Assembly (NCBI RefSeq): GCF_001949145.1
Contig: NW_019091374.1
Span: 2,241,231 to 2,305,230, forward strand
Direction of reading: 5' to 3'
DNA from: Acanthaster planci
Taxonomy: Eukaryota > Echinodermata > Asteroidea > Valvatida > Acanthasteridae
DNA length: 64,000 nt
Of the stretch, positions 1-15,000 are shown piece after piece. The notes below the pieces were generated by a model that worked only from the letters and a program-made list of their open reading frames with translations, searched no databases and was not told the DNA's origin. How positions within the stretch are numbered: position 1 is the first letter of the stretch; each line of letters starts with the position of its first letter. A program made the translations under genes and the position numbers.

Positions 1-86
1 AACCCGATTTTCTTCAGCGTTTAGCAGCTGCATGATCTTGTCCCCTGACTTCACACTGTAATTTGAATATGGAGATGGTGACTTAC
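1..86 (-). other. SPAG1: Start of the next SPAG1 intron (3' direction)
   Basis: After the exon 87-200 donor (CGACAG|GTAAGT on the minus strand) the sequence to the window edge shows no acceptable continuation in phase 0, so it is read as intron. The remaining C-terminal exons, including the expected RPAP3_C domain, lie outside. Confidence 0.7.
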
Positions 87-3000
87 CTGTCGCCACAGCT
101 CTTTCACTAGCTCCAGTTCCTTCTTAGCTGAGGCATTATTCGGCTCGATCTTGAGCAAGCTTGTCAGGTCGCGCGCTCCGTCACTGTACTTGTTCAGCAT
201 CTGCAGAGAAGAACCAGCCACTATTCTGTAAAAAGCTTCTGATGGTTGTTTCGAGTCACGACAAGTGAAAATGAGAACAGAGTTAACTGGGTATTCAAAG
301 GTTTGCTATTACAGATTTGTAGCTTTGACCTTGGATCTTATTTATTTGTTTGAGTTGAAACCCTCTGGCTGCAAAATGCAACACCATTATCTGGTGCAGA
401 AACATTTACAAGTGGTTCTGATGTAATGCCAAAGTCGGCAGTATATTTTCATTTGGTTCAACAGTAGGCTTTGAAACTTGATGTGGAAGTTCAAGGTGAA
501 GCTAAGGACAGCGACCAACCCTAGATTTGATAGAAGGGCAAAGAAACACTTAGCAAGGCAGCCATCTTGGAGCTGCCTGCCTTTGTTCAACTGAATTGAT
601 GTAACAAGACACCTGTAAGTTGGCGCTTGTGTACAAAGAGCCGAATTCAAATCATTCACAACACTCAGACTGTTTCAACTGTACAGCCAAAGCTAGGATC
701 ACATCGCAGCTGCCATGTCTCACGCATTGTTCCTTCCTGAGTAAGAATAAAGCTCTGTTGATTACCAATGGTACAGTATTTTCAAATTTCAGCTCGTCAG
801 GAGAGCGACAAAGTGAAGTCACATCTATCACGTGTCTATAGTAAGGACATGTATTTATTCATTTAGGAAATTTTCTCACACAGACTGATTCATCTTTCAC
901 ATTTGCCTGTATTATACGCAGGGTTTCAACATCGACAGTGTCTGAATAAACCGGCTGCAACTAGGGTTAACACACTTGCAGCCCTTCATTTTAAGAAAAT
1001 CCAGGAGACCTCTCCTCAAATCTCTCAGAAGAGCAAATCGCTCTCCTTAAAGTAAACCAATTAAAAGGAGAGGAAATGAGATCAAATAATTGTTTGTACC
1101 CTGGGGGTCTATGTTGTTTCCACTTTTCTCTGATGGTTTTATAATGTTCTTGGGGCAATTTTTAAAATGAATTTAGTTCTGGTTCAGTTAAAAACGGATC
1201 TACAATATATACATCATCTCAGTGCTTGTTTTATTTGAACCAGAATTTTTATACTTGCGAATTAAACATACACTATTTAGGCCTGAGGAACTGAAGTTAT
1301 ACATAAGTTTCAACCAACTATTCAACACAGTTCTACGTCATGCATGTGTCCCTTTTATTTAAATAAAAATGGAAATGAACCTTTTTCCTCCTGATTTGAG
1401 CATTTCTTTCACAAATAAAAAAACCTGAAGGGGATTTGAAAGTTGAAATTGCACTTCAACTGTGTTCAGTTGATGCAGACGGTAACAAATCCAGCTAAAT
1501 CAAAATAGGAAAACGTCAGCCAAAAAGGCAGGAATGCACATGTGAACATGACGATGTTTACGTATGATTATGGTCTGACACGCTGGGGGGGGGGTTTCCT
1601 GCGCGAATTCAATGAGCGCACACGCTGCATATATGTAGGTATACACAAAGCTACATTTTCATGACGACCAAAAGCTCACGGCATACCACACTTTCTGCTC
1701 AGGCGCCCCGTAAAGAAGATCGATACTGATTGGCTCTCGTCACAGCGAAACTGCCCGCAACATACATGCACGTGCCAGCATATGTGCAGTGTGCATGCTT
1801 CATCTGCGTGAGGCCTGGCTGGCCGCACTCGCGAAGCGATGATCGTAATATATTCGTAATATATTAATTATAGGCCTAAGTAGGAAAGTGAATGAAAGCG
1901 GGATAAATGTGAAATTGTAAGTTACAAACAAATCACAGTCCTTTGTTGGTGATGTTATTCACTGTGTTTGTCATATCGTTTATTTGTGAAGTGCCCTTAC
2001 ATTTCTTTAGGAGCGCGATTTTTTACGCTCCTTAAGGAGTGTTGAGGAGCGCGGTAGGAGCGCCTGCGTGACCGCGCTCCTTTAACACGAAGGACTGCAC
2101 TTGTTTATGGGCAGTGGAAGCAGCCACTAGCAAGTGGCTTCCACAGGGGCACATGTAATTGCCAACCGCAGCCGCAACATTCAGACATGGCGTCAAACAA
2201 TTATGTGTACCTTTCTGGCCAAAGCTCTCCTGTACAAAGCTTTTATGTTACTCTCGTCCAGCTCCAATGCTCTGGTGCAGTCGGCCTCTGCTTCATTTCC
2301 CTGATGTCCAAGAGAAGGGAACACTTGCTTGATACAACCGTGTTAATACGTGAGAAACAGTTAGCATTTAACTTAGCTTCAGCTTCTGTTACCAACACAC
2401 CTACCACTCCCATGCAAGGCCAAAGTAGTGAGGACTTGGTTGCCATGGTGACTCCACCAACTTTGGTAAGTTTAAAGTTTTCTCCTAAGATACTTCCTGA
2501 GACTGCATTGGTCCATGGCAAAACCAAGTACAGAAATTAAATAATTTCAGATATTCCAACGGGACTCATTATTTCCTCAAGTCCTTTGTATAAGGGTTTA
2601 CAACCAGCTAGCCGGCCAACGTTCAGTGGGTAAGGTATTTAGACTATTAAAACACAGGAGGTTCTGTGGTCAAGTCCAACCTGGATAAGGCTGTAAACAG
2701 TTTTACAGCGAGTTCCACATTTTCATGGAAAAAAAGCAAAAATTGACCATGAACATCTACATCAACCCAAAGCAAAGTTTACTTGACGAGATTTCCATGT
2801 AAACATCAGAGACTGTCATACCTTGAGTAGCTTGATGAAGCACAGTGCACGGTTGGTGTAGCTGACGATCTGGTTGGGGTCCAAGGCAATACAGGCTGTA
2901 TAAAAATCTGCTGCTTTGGCATAGTTCCCCTATACAAATAATCAATACGAAGTGATACAAGAATGATCCACAACGCATAAGCTCGCACATACCGGTACAC

Positions 3001-6000
3001 TCTAATGTGTTCTACTCACTGCTTGATATGTACTCACCTGTTGAACTAGGGCATTCCCCTCGGTTTTCAGCTTCAAGAAGTTATCCTCCTTGCTCAGCTT
3101 AGGGTCAGTGACTGACATCGGGTCACTCTTGTCCTTGACCCCTGATCCAACTTCGACCTTTTCGGACGGCCCATCAGGCCCTCTGCTCACATTCCCTTTG
3201 GAACCCTGGGCCTTGGCGGGTTGGTCTCCGACGCCCGGTTTCGCCTTGGCTTTTTCGCCTTTGACATCTTGACTCTTGAGTCCGGACTGGGGCTGGCCAG
3301 GGCCGGTGGCCATGGCCGGCTGGCTGGTTGCATTGGTGGTGGAGGTGACGTTGGGAATGCTGGTGTTGCTAGGAGCCATGGTGGTCAGGGAAGGGGGTGG
3401 GAGGGACAAACCCAGCACAGTGGGGGTGGAAGGAAGCTTCTCCCGCCACTTGGGACCATCTTGATCCGACAGGATTTTCATCATTCTAAAACAAAACCCC
3501 ACACACTTACAGTCAGTTAAAAATTTACTTAATCTAATAATATAATATAATATAATATCACATTATATAACAACACTATTTGTACAACTCGGCCTTCAAA
3601 TGTGACCTATTACGACAGTATGACTGTATAGTCATATTCTGCTCTTTCCAATTCTGGCAGTTCAAAGTCGAATATTAAAGTGGAGGTCAATTTCTGGGGT
3701 TTATCAATACTTGGAAAAAGTAAACCCATTTCCTATTTAATTCCAATTTTCTGCAGGATCAACTATTTAAAAATGTCCCACTCTCAGCGATTTTGTTACA
3801 ATGATGTTACAATATTTACATAAGAGGCACTCAAGCTTAGCTGTGCGGGATCAAATTTCAGAACAGTGATGTCACTGACAAAAAAAACATACAAGGATTG
3901 AACACGGAGAGATCTTGAAGCAGATCTCCGCTCACCTTGTGGCTCCTGTCTGCGCTGACTGGTTGGTAGTGTCCAATTTCATAGCGGATTGATAGTCAAC
4001 ATAGGCGTGACGATACCTGTGGATGGAAGAAAACACATTCACTCATCAAACCTACTCTCACATCCTCCACAAATGAAACCTGCTTGTGCAAGATATTGAC
4101 AGCAATGTTGTAGAAGGACTACAGGTCATTGTATTGCTCTGACCTTCCCTGAAAAAAAAGGATTTTGAGTCAAATTTATATTTAGACCTCCCGGCTAAAT
4201 TGAAAGAGTAGGAAACAAGTAACCTTCTTGATTCACCCAGATCCTGATCGCGATAAGTGATCTGCCATTGGGTTACTGACACCAGACCCCAGCTAATGGA
4301 TGCAGCGAACCAGCGCTGGGATCACCGATCAAGATCTATGTGAAAGAAACTGTCCCTACATGTAAGACTCAATCTGTATATCTTACATTCTCTCTGAGAT
4401 TGAGACAATGCTGCCGTAAAGGAAAAATCCATAAAACGGAGGTACTTTTTGTAAATGTGTCAAACGTCACATGTGTGCCTGTTTAGAGATTTTCAACATA
4501 CAAATGACCCAAGTTTCTCTTCCAATGGAGTTTAAAATTAGGTTGAAAAAGGCAAAGCTGCGGTACAACTAGCCAAGACTATATTTCTTTTATCACTACA
4601 TATACATGTTGCTATGGCGCTACTTCAAAATCAGTCCAAATGGTTGAATTTAGTCAGTGCAGCCTCTCTATCAGTCCAACAATGCAAATGCAGGAATGCA
4701 TTTATTACACACACTGCCTGAAATCATCTTTAACCACTTTCTGCCGGGGGCTTTTAACAATGCAATGCCTACGTACGGGGGATTTTTCAACATCTTCGGT
4801 TTTCAAAAATTCTTATCTTTTTTTCCTGAATGCTTAAACCCCATGGAGTGACTGTCTGGTGGCTACTCTAATCTGACAGACAAAATCTATTGATGCCAGA
4901 GCATTTCAGCCGGGCCTGCCGCCTTGTAAAAGAGCCCAGATTCTGCGGTGTTACATCCTAAGTTTCTTTTGTACCCAAGGTACCCGAAACCTAGTTCCCC
5001 AGCAGCATATGGTTAAAAAGCTTGGACTTCTACTCTTGTAGCAGGATTTCCTTCCCCGCAGAGGGCCTACGGCAGGATTCTAGCTGTTAGATACCACAGC
5101 CATCACCAGTGCATTCCATGACTTCCCAAACTTGTGAGAGCATAACTGTGTTTCGTTTCTGACTCCTCACAATTACTTAGGCCTGGCCCAAGTATCCAAC
5201 CTGCCGAGCTGGTTACTTGAGGAAGTATCCACAACACAATATGAAAATGTGGCAGCTCAGTCGAGCATTGCAAAGGAAAGTTGGCACTGTTGTAAGTGTA
5301 TGTACTTCAAAAAAAATTGTGCGGTGGCAAATCGGTTCAAGTCCTGTGAAAAAGGCCAGATTGGGGTAATTCTAGAAATTAGGGTCCAAAAGTATGACAT
5401 CATAAAGTGAAACATTACCGGAATTGATTTCAAACTATTACTATTTGTTTGGCAGGTAATGTGCATTAATTCATCACTCTTGGAAAATAGAAAACGGGTT
5501 TTGGACTTGGGTCAGATGTGACAGCGACACACGAAAAATGAACCCCTAATTTCTGGAATTACCCACATATGTGTTCAGAGGTGTCTTGCCTTCAACCATT
5601 CAGATTCATTGTGTCATTTCAATGTGTGACTTCTTGACCTTGTTGGAGCACTTTGGAGAAACCCAAGACTGTTCATTTAGTACCACGCGTGGTGCGCAAC
5701 CCTGACTAAACCCAGTACAAACCACCAAAAAGCACAACTCTGGCTACACTCCTGAGCAGCTGGTAAGTACAAAATTCCCTGCTGCACTGCGTAGAGAGTG
5801 GTTTAAAAAATGTGCGTTTAGCCTAGACTTTGGCCATCGTTTAAAACTACCTTAAAGAAAGCCTCAACCCTAACACAACGTTTTGACAGTTCCCAAGGAA
5901 AGACTTTCAACCAACTTCTCCAGTGCCTCGTAAGCTGCCCCTCTGCGAAGCATGGCTTTGACGCTGTAAGGCTGGATCTCTAGCGCCGAGTCACAATCCG

Positions 6001-9000
6001 ATATCGTTTCCTTCAGGTGGCCCGTCTTGGACTTACAGGCAGCGCGGTTGTTGTACAGCGACGCCAGAGCATTCGGGAAGGATTCCTTATCTGTTAGGAG
6101 GTCAAACATTTGATATATGTAACGGAAAAATGTGAAATTTAGCATGCTGTAACTCAAGGTCTATAAGGAGGTTTATGAAGAAACTTTTATAGGTTCTGAG
6201 GTACCCCAAGGGGAAAATGTCACGTTACCACCTGTTTAAGTTTGCATTTCCCCCCAACAAGCCTCAGTTATGAAGTCTTTTGATGGGTCATTTCACTGTA
6301 GAAGCATGCATGTCTATGCAGGCTGTTGAGGAACTGTCTCATGGAAACACTCAAATCATGATATGATTAATTCTCTGTTCAATTTATAACTGACCAGCAG
6401 TTAATTACAGAACCACAGATTTCAACACTGCTGTCTCCAAAATGAACACTGTAACAAGGATAGTCAAATGCACTTCAGTTATTTACCACGTGACATTTGA
6501 TGCAAAATACGACGAGCAAACTCCATCAATTCATTCACTTACAACAAACAGGTCGACAAATAATGCAATTAGCACTTTTGAGAGCATATTTCTAATCTAC
6601 AGGTATTTGGGGATGTTAAAATCTCTTAAATAGACTGCATTAATCTCTGTCTCATTTGTGGAACGTGTGTTTGGTAACCATTGACTTTCCTCAAACTCTT
6701 ACCTGGGAGAATTTTGGTGATGGCTAAGGAATACTTCTGCATGGCTTCACCATACTGTCCTGCCTTGAACAGCTCATTCCCAGAATCCTTCAGTGCGATG
6801 ACATCATCGGGCAGGGGTCGGGAAGGGATGGGCGTGGGCTCAGGCAGCGTCGCCACGACAGCTTGGCCATCATTGCTTTGCTCTGCCTTGGGGTTGCCAT
6901 TGCTGGACGGAAGAGAGGTAACTGGGGCCTGGCTGCTCTCTTGGTCTTGAGTTACAGTGGCAACGGTCGGCGAGGAACTCCCGTCAGCTTCGCCATTGCC
7001 ATGCCCTCCGTCTGCTCCGCCCTCGTCAGAATTTTGTGATCCTGTACCGTTGACAAGTGACCCCTGACCTTTCCCAGCGTCCTCTTCTTCTTCACTATCG
7101 CTGTCACCTTCAACCTCTTGAATGACCATTCGTCGCCCACTGGGCTTGGGTTGCGTGGTTTCGATTTCACGTTCCTTGTACGGTTTAGGGGAACTCTTCT
7201 CTTTGTTTTCTTTGGCTACAATGTCTGCCACAAGATCCTACAAAATGAAACAGTGGAATAACGGAAATAGAAAGTTGACTGGTGGCTTACTTGTACAATA
7301 ACTTGTCACTGTAACCTACAAGTCCTCCTTGTTTCTAAAAACTGTTTGAGAAAACAGATGGAACAGGTTGAAGTTACAGGCAGCTATCCTGGCTGTAGAA
7401 TTTGCTAAATGCTAACAGTTAGATAAATATCTTTGGCTCTTCTAAAGTAGGTTTGAAAAGAGGCTGACGGGTCATCAAAGCTTGTTTCTGTGTACAAGAG
7501 ATGCTCTACTTAAAGGCAGCATGCATGGACACCATCAGCAAAATCTCAAAAATGAGACTGCCGAACAATACTCAAATATCTTACTTGAAAGTAAGCAAAT
7601 GCATGTAAGAGCATCATGAAATCTTGCCATCCTATAATGGTGTTGTTTTCAAGAGAGCAAAAGGGCTTGTACTTTTTCCATTGATTGTTCAGTCGGAGGA
7701 TCGTCGGAAAATATGGTTTGTTTACCGTTCAAAATTACACCCATTAACAGGTGCGATGAGAATATTTGATTTCCACACAGCATAATGCCACACATAAGCA
7801 GGGCAATACAAGGTCTACATATGCAGCGGGCATTATAATTTGTGTTTTGTGTGTCGTTGTTGCGAAGGTCCACTGTACATGAATGGACACAATCAAAACC
7901 GTGCCTTCAGGAAAACCCCCCAACACATTATAAACTGACAGAATAGATATATACATATAACTGTAATTGATAGACTACGTGTAAAGAGGGTTTGGAATGG
8001 TTTCAAGGTACATTTTCATTGCAGACAAACCTCAGAACAAATTTGCTGACTACTCAAAGCGATGAAGTCAAAACATGATGTGAGTCAATGGAATGGCTGA
8101 GGTGACTAACAGACCTCAAAACTGGACAATTCAGCACAATTACAGCAAATGCCAATGGTGTATACGACCTGTAAGGTAGACCGCATTCTTCATGAATATG
8201 GCACATTCTTCAAGAAGACAGCTTTTCCGCTCTCCAAACTGAGAGGGTAGCACTAGGTAAACCTACGACACTTACCAATGCCTGTTTATTGTTTGGCTCA
8301 GCATTCAAGACAGCTTCAAGATCTTTCTTGGCATCGGTGAGCTGTCTCAAAGACTTGCGAGCAGTGCCTCGTCGGAGTAAGGCTACAAAAATAAAGAAGA
8401 AATGGGAGGCAGCTGACTAAATTAAAGAGCACAGAAACACTGTATATTACAGAAATTTAATAATAAGAGAGAAGAGCAGCACCAGAATAACACTAAGCAA
8501 ACAGAACAGAACACAACACCATTCTCAAAAAAAAAAATTCAAACACAACACTAACATTAAGCCAACAACTACCAAGCCTTTCCCAAAGCTTGGCCCCTTT
8601 GAAATTTGGACTAAATAGAAAGACTGTGATCTTTGCCTGGGGTACAATGTAGAAAAATGGCCCAAACTGAGTTCAAATGAGTGAACTCAGTGACTTGATA
8701 AGAGCCTCAAGTCAATGCTGGACAGGAAGCAAACATTGGAGGCATTTGGCTCTCGACAATACAATTCCCATTGTCATGATGCTCACTGGCTCTAGTTGGA
8801 AAAAAGTTTTTATACGATGATATGAAATAGATCAACACTGCAGTCATCCTAACTGAAAACAGTAATATTAGGCAAAAGCAACAGAATATCACAAGTACAT
8901 AGCGCCTCCTGGAAACATTTCACTAATCTCGCCCACTTTAAAACAAATACTACACTGAGGCAAGACAGGTTCTCAGGCCTCACTCTGTCAAGCATACAGG

Positions 9001-12000
9001 AAGCGTCCTCACCTTTGATGTTCTCAGGCTCCAACTCCAAGACTTTAGTGCAATCCTCCACGGCATCAATGAACTGGCCCAACTTGATCCCTGCAAAGCA
9101 ACACACCATAGGGAAATCACAAGCTACGCCAGAGGGTTCTAACAACTCCAAGCCTTCTGATTGGAGAAAAGTATTTTGCTCGGGGACACAGCCGTTTCTG
9201 CTGACTAGTTAAAAACCAATTTTGGAAGAAAAGTCTGAAACTGACACCATAATTGACAACCGTGCACTTTGGACAATGTCTACTTCACTGACTTGATCAA
9301 AGGCTTTGTACTTTTAAACTTTGAATTCTCCTGTGTACACATATATAAAACACAGCACAAATGGAAACATTACGGAGGTGCAGCATTGAGAATTGTTCTG
9401 AAATTGGTACAAATCACTCAGAAACACAAGACTTTCCACAGTTTGGGGTTGCCAACCTCAAGCATGTCAAGGCCAACTAGGTATTAGTCACAGCCATTCT
9501 TACTTGTTTGTGAGTTTCAACCCAGTATTGTGAACCGGGCCTTTCTGAACTTTGAACTCCCTAAAGGTTTGTTCCGTCTGTAAATCTTACTTGCGAGAGA
9601 GCGATTGTTGTACGCCGGAGCCGACGGTATGACCGAGATGCTTCGAGTGTAATACTGGATGGCCTCCTCAAAATCTCCTGCCTTAAACGCCTGTAACAGC
9701 AGTAGGTTTGGCATGGAGGTCAATGTGAGTGACAGGTTATAATGTGGATGGGGCGGGGCTTACGGTCGGTGAGGGAGGAAGACTAAAGTTCTGGCAGGGT
9801 TTTTCAGGCAATTCATTTTCAAAAGCCAGTAACTGTGAGAAATTACTTTGATCTGTTCAGGAGGTGGATTAGAAAATCACCTCCAAACTTGAGCTCAAAT
9901 AAAATGATTCTATGCCCCTTTAAAACATTTCGGAAACTACTATGATTGCACAGTTAGCAGTGAGAAATTCATTTATATCCAAGTTGCCAAACTTCACTGC
10001 AACAATCTCTCCCCAACAAAATATTTGTATTTGAACCGTGTGCCCCCTATTCCTACGACCCAGAAGTTGTTTACACCTGATCCACATGACAAGGATGTGG
10101 GTATTGCACGATGTGCACCATTAGTGTAACATCTTTCTTCATTAAGACAATGGTTACATGCTTGAATGACCTACTAAACTATCTTTAGTGTAACTTACAT
10201 GTACATGCAAGTACTTTGTGAAGCTCTGAAGAATATTGGATTTTGTGAAATGTTACATAAAAGTGAACGAGGATGATAAAAACCATCAAAATACAGTACC
10301 GCTCAGAAATATAGGACCATTCCACGATCGATTTACTGCGAAGAATTCTTCGCGAATTGTGTGCAATTTTAATAACACTTGTCCGGGGAGTTCTTTCTTT
10401 CGCAAAGGTAACGGCCGATTTGCGAAGACTCGGCCGCCGCCGTAAGGGAGATGCGAAGCACTGTTTGCGAAACAACTCTCATGTGACTATTAAAACCACT
10501 TACATAATGAAAAATCCCTGTCCACCTTCCCGTCCCTCCAATAAAACTAGTGTAAAAGATTTTTCAACCTCTTCGCAATGACATTTTAAGCTTTCACACA
10601 AAATTTGGATGCATTTTCAATCGAAAATTAACATGTCTTATCGATGAATTCGTTCCCGGAGTCAAGTCTGGAACCCCATGCTTGGCAGTCTCTACATTGA
10701 CATAATGCCCATTTTGATTGGTCATCAAAGTCTCCATAAGACGCATAACAAATTTTTCAATGGATGGAATTTCCTTATGATTTCTGAGATGTCCGCTATA
10801 CAGACGTGGAAAGTAAAGGCCCAATCTGATAGCTAGTGACATTAATTTATGTCTGTTTTGATCGATCTGTGCCAAAATGTTATTTTTCTTGCTTAATTTC
10901 TGTTGAAGTGTGATTATTGCAGAAATATCAAATCATTTTTACAATGAACAGATAGAACTGATCAAAAATTAAATGATTCTTTAATTAACAGAAATTCAAG
11001 TGATTTTTTTATATTGCTTTAGGAAATTCAGCAAACATATTTACTGATCTTAAATCTTAAAATTTTGCTTTTTAAAAATTCTTCATCCTCATGGACGCCC
11101 TGTTGTTTTTCTGTTTCCAGTGATATTGAATTGGTGTTAATTTTTTTAAAAACACTTTCAGCTACTAGGCTCTGTAAAACACAAGCATTGCCTTCACATT
11201 TGTGACCCGCTCTGCAAAAAAGGGTATTAACTCGCACCATGCCAAAACACGTACATGTATAAATGACCTGTTCTATTTGAAGCGGGCAAAATTTCTTCAA
11301 AAAACGTGGTTTTTGTGTTTTTCTTTTAATAGCTTCTATAATAGTTGTATTTTCAGAATTTGTGACAACAAACATTGATACTGATGAATAAAGATGAAAA
11401 ATTGATCATTCAGTAAGAAATCCTGTATAGCATTGTGTTTCTAAGTGCTACACTTTATAAGCTTTTTCTCGAAAGGTGCTTTTATTGAATCCGAAACTGT
11501 GGATATATCTCCGGAACGCAGTGCACTACAGGGGGTCATTCATATATCAAATTGTAGCTTGTGATGTACAGAATCCAGCCATATCAAAAACTCATAACCT
11601 GAATCTGGCCACTTATTATTCATTTTTCAGGAGCAGGTCACATAAGGATAACACTGGAAACTTTTGCTGGTTCAGAGAATGTTTCTTTTACCGTACATTT
11701 TAATCCACACAAGTGTTTCATTTTCTATGAAAAAGAAACTCTGCGGCTGTTTATCTGTCTGCGGGAACCTTCTGTTTTTGTGGATTTGAAATAAATAGAA
11801 TGGGTAGAGGGAGTTTATTTTTTGGGGCAAAAAGTAAATGGTGTATATTACTTTGGTAATGGAAAACAGAATGAAATTTCCTGTACAGACCACTAAATCG
11901 GAGAAAAAAGTTGCAGAAGTAAACACAAAATACATGTAATTTGGTTTACGCTGAAATGACAACAGCCCAGATTGTGCACTATAGTCAGATGGTAAAGTTG

Positions 12001-15000
12001 AACACTGAATAAAGAGAATTGATGAACAATTAAAGCTGGGGTGGGGTTTCTCGGCAAATTAATGCATTTCGTTCCCTTTCAATTTCATTGCCTTCTTTAC
12101 ATTTGATTTTTGTACTGAAGGGACGGGCTAAGCGGTGCCCTTGCCCTTCCCAGATGTGACGAGCACGGCTCCTTCTATGGTTCTTATATTTTCTATTTTT
12201 GGGGAGACCGGGTCGATCAGGTCGGGGATTAAGATGACGATTGTTTTCTTTATGTTCTAGACAGGGTCAGTGGCACAAAAATAAAAGCTTTTTCTTGGTT
12301 GAAAATGCCAGAATATGTAGAGGGTCGGTGAAATATTTTTTTTTTTGTAAGAGCCAAAAATATGGGTAAGTCCCAAATGAAAACCATAGAAGTAACTACG
12401 TTTGACATAGAGAGGAAATGAAGAGATATACATGTATTTGATGTTAAGTAGCTCTTCCACCAAGCTATTACATATGTTGTGTCACTTGTGAACTCTAAAG
12501 GAATTCTTGAAAAGTAAATTTAATAAGTGGTGCCGAGTGAAAGGGACTACATGTAGTTAAGTATTTTCAAGCATGCAGTTCTTGTACTGAATGGGAAATT
12601 AAAAAGTGAACGAAGTCAAAATATGGCAGTGCATTGATACAGTATCAAATGCTTCACCACATACATGTATACTAGCGTACACGTATGAGCAAAACATGCA
12701 TGATGGAGACACAGACCTGGCCCTAACTTGAACGCACATACGTAGCATGTACATGTATGTATCCGTATTTCGCAACACTTCCAGGGACCTTATAGCCTCT
12801 CCCCAGGATGTCTTACTTTGTATCAACACAGTGAACGGTACGCATGTGTCTGCCAGTAGTCCAGTACATGTATGTGTACATGATACAAGATGCTCGTCTG
12901 TCTCTCGACATGAATAACCCTGACTTTGATCAGCATCTTAAAATAAGCTTTGCGTGCATGTAGGCTAGATCTGTGTAAATTCAATAATGAGTATACCGCT
13001 TTCCGATCATGAGCATCATGGTATGATTGATCCGGTAACCCTGATATGCTTTCACGGTGAGAAATGCTAATTTCAAGTGTTTTCTATGAACTTGAATGAG
13101 TCTTGCCAACTTCATAGAATGATTCCCAAGTCAATAGGCCTATGAGGGCATAGACATTTTTATTTCTTCCCATCACTTCCCTTCTGTTGTTCTCCAAGGC
13201 ATAGTGAAATGTTGCTCCATTTAAAAAACTTTTAACAAACAACAAAACCTACGAACTGGGATGGAACAGTCGGTTTCTGCACTGAATGTAAGCTGCTGTT
13301 TAATTAGTTGCACTTGGTTTCCAGCCTTTTTCCCAGATTTTTTTTTCAAGTCCTCAAGCCTTTATTTTCAATCTGTCCTCCCTTTAAGTTTTAGTCGGGT
13401 TTATCAAAGATACTAAACACAGTGAATCGTGCCATCGGCATTGTTTTTTTTTATCCAGGCGAAAAAGGACGCTAGGTTAGATTGGTGCCCTATCGATGTC
13501 GCTCTTCTGTCTACGGAAAAATGCAGCGCAGCTTCCTATATATTTCATAGTGAAAAGGGACACAAATTTGTTAATGCTTTTGGAATAAAACCTTATACTT
13601 TATATTCTTCCCCTTCTCCAAAATGTGACAATTGTTTTCTTGGGTACTGAAATTGCACCCAATCCACAAAGAATTCTTCGCAGTGAATCGATCGCGAAAA
13701 GGTCCCATATTTCTAAGCGGTACGGTACCTAGAAACTTGGAAGAGTCTAGAAACATGAACATTTGAAGGAAGCTTGAATGATCCTGGCACTGTTCCTACC
13801 TCATTGCCTTTGTCCTTCTCTTTGTTAGCCACTAGCTCACGCTCTTTATCAGACATGCCTTGAACCGAAAAAAAAAGCCAAGTTAAGCAGAGAAGTACAT
13901 GTCAAATTTCTTCTTCACCGGGCTTCATTTCAAGTTGATTTTTCAGAAGTCAGAGGGCACTGTGACAACAGGGTCCAATTTCTCAGGGCTGGTTAAGCAG
14001 AAATTCTCGCTCAGCAAAATTCCCTGCTCAGCAACATTCAGCTGGGAACCAGTCACATGTAACAGCCACTGCATGACTTCTGTTTTCTACGCTCAACAAT
14101 TTGCTACACTCACCATCTCTGTTTATAAAAGGGCCTCGGAGGATTAGAACTCAGTGCTGTAGCCTTACAAAATTCATGATATAAAAGTCCATGATGTAGC
14201 AAATCTAATCCTCTTTCATTTTTCGATGAGAAATGACATTTTTGATCAGTGAAGAACTTCTTTGCTCAGGAAATATGTTAATGTAAATTTCCTGCTTGAG
14301 AATGCACTGCTTAATTAATAAACCTTTTGCAAGTTAATTTTGAAATAAAATCTGGCACACCGAGTTCTTTAACTTTATGTGAACATAACCATTCAAATTC
14401 TCCATACTGAAGACACTGCTGCTATACCTCGTGATTTGGGGCAAGCTTTTGCTTAGTTACATAAGAGTTGCCTTGCTCCAACACCCTGCTTTCAATGGAT
14501 AAGAAGGGCACAAAAGAACCAGTCCATTCCAGAGATGGTGGTCACTATGCAAAAGCTTGCACCGAATCATGAGGTATAGCAACAGTGTCTTTAGTCTGGG
14601 GAATTCAAATTATGTTTATGTGTAATCAGATAACTTGGTGTACCAGGTTTATTTAAATCAGATTCAACTTGCAAAAGGCTTATCTGGCAAGGGCAATGGC
14701 GACACAAAGCATTTCAACAGTGCAAAATGACATGCAAATATGCAAATTCATACTGCTTGTATGCAAAGTTATGCTAATTGCTTCAAACCGTCTGTATTTA
14801 TGGTGCTTGGCAGTTTCGCAGGGGATGGCTTCCGTTGGTTGCTGTCCTTCCCTCCTTTTTTCTTCAAATCAATTTCATCGGCAGCCTTTTCGGCGTCAAA
14901 TTTGTCCCAAGCTCGATAATCAGAAGATTTGATCCTGTCCTTGGAAGGTTTTCCCCAATCTTGCTCCTTGCCCTTCGGAAGCAAAAGTTGAACAGATTAG

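Noticed and set aside
1-56. Possible further SPAG1 exon after a TTACAG acceptor
   Set aside because: In the required phase 0 it reaches a stop within 14 codons and shows no similarity to SPAG1; only another phase is open.
2300-2822. Loss of a TPR3 exon from SPAG1
   Set aside because: First suspected because no long open frame covers it, but the 90-bp exon at 2211-2300 restores the complete domain.
3221-3520. Plus-strand open frames over 3090-3520
   Set aside because: Shadows of the long SPAG1 exon 3038-3485 on the minus strand.
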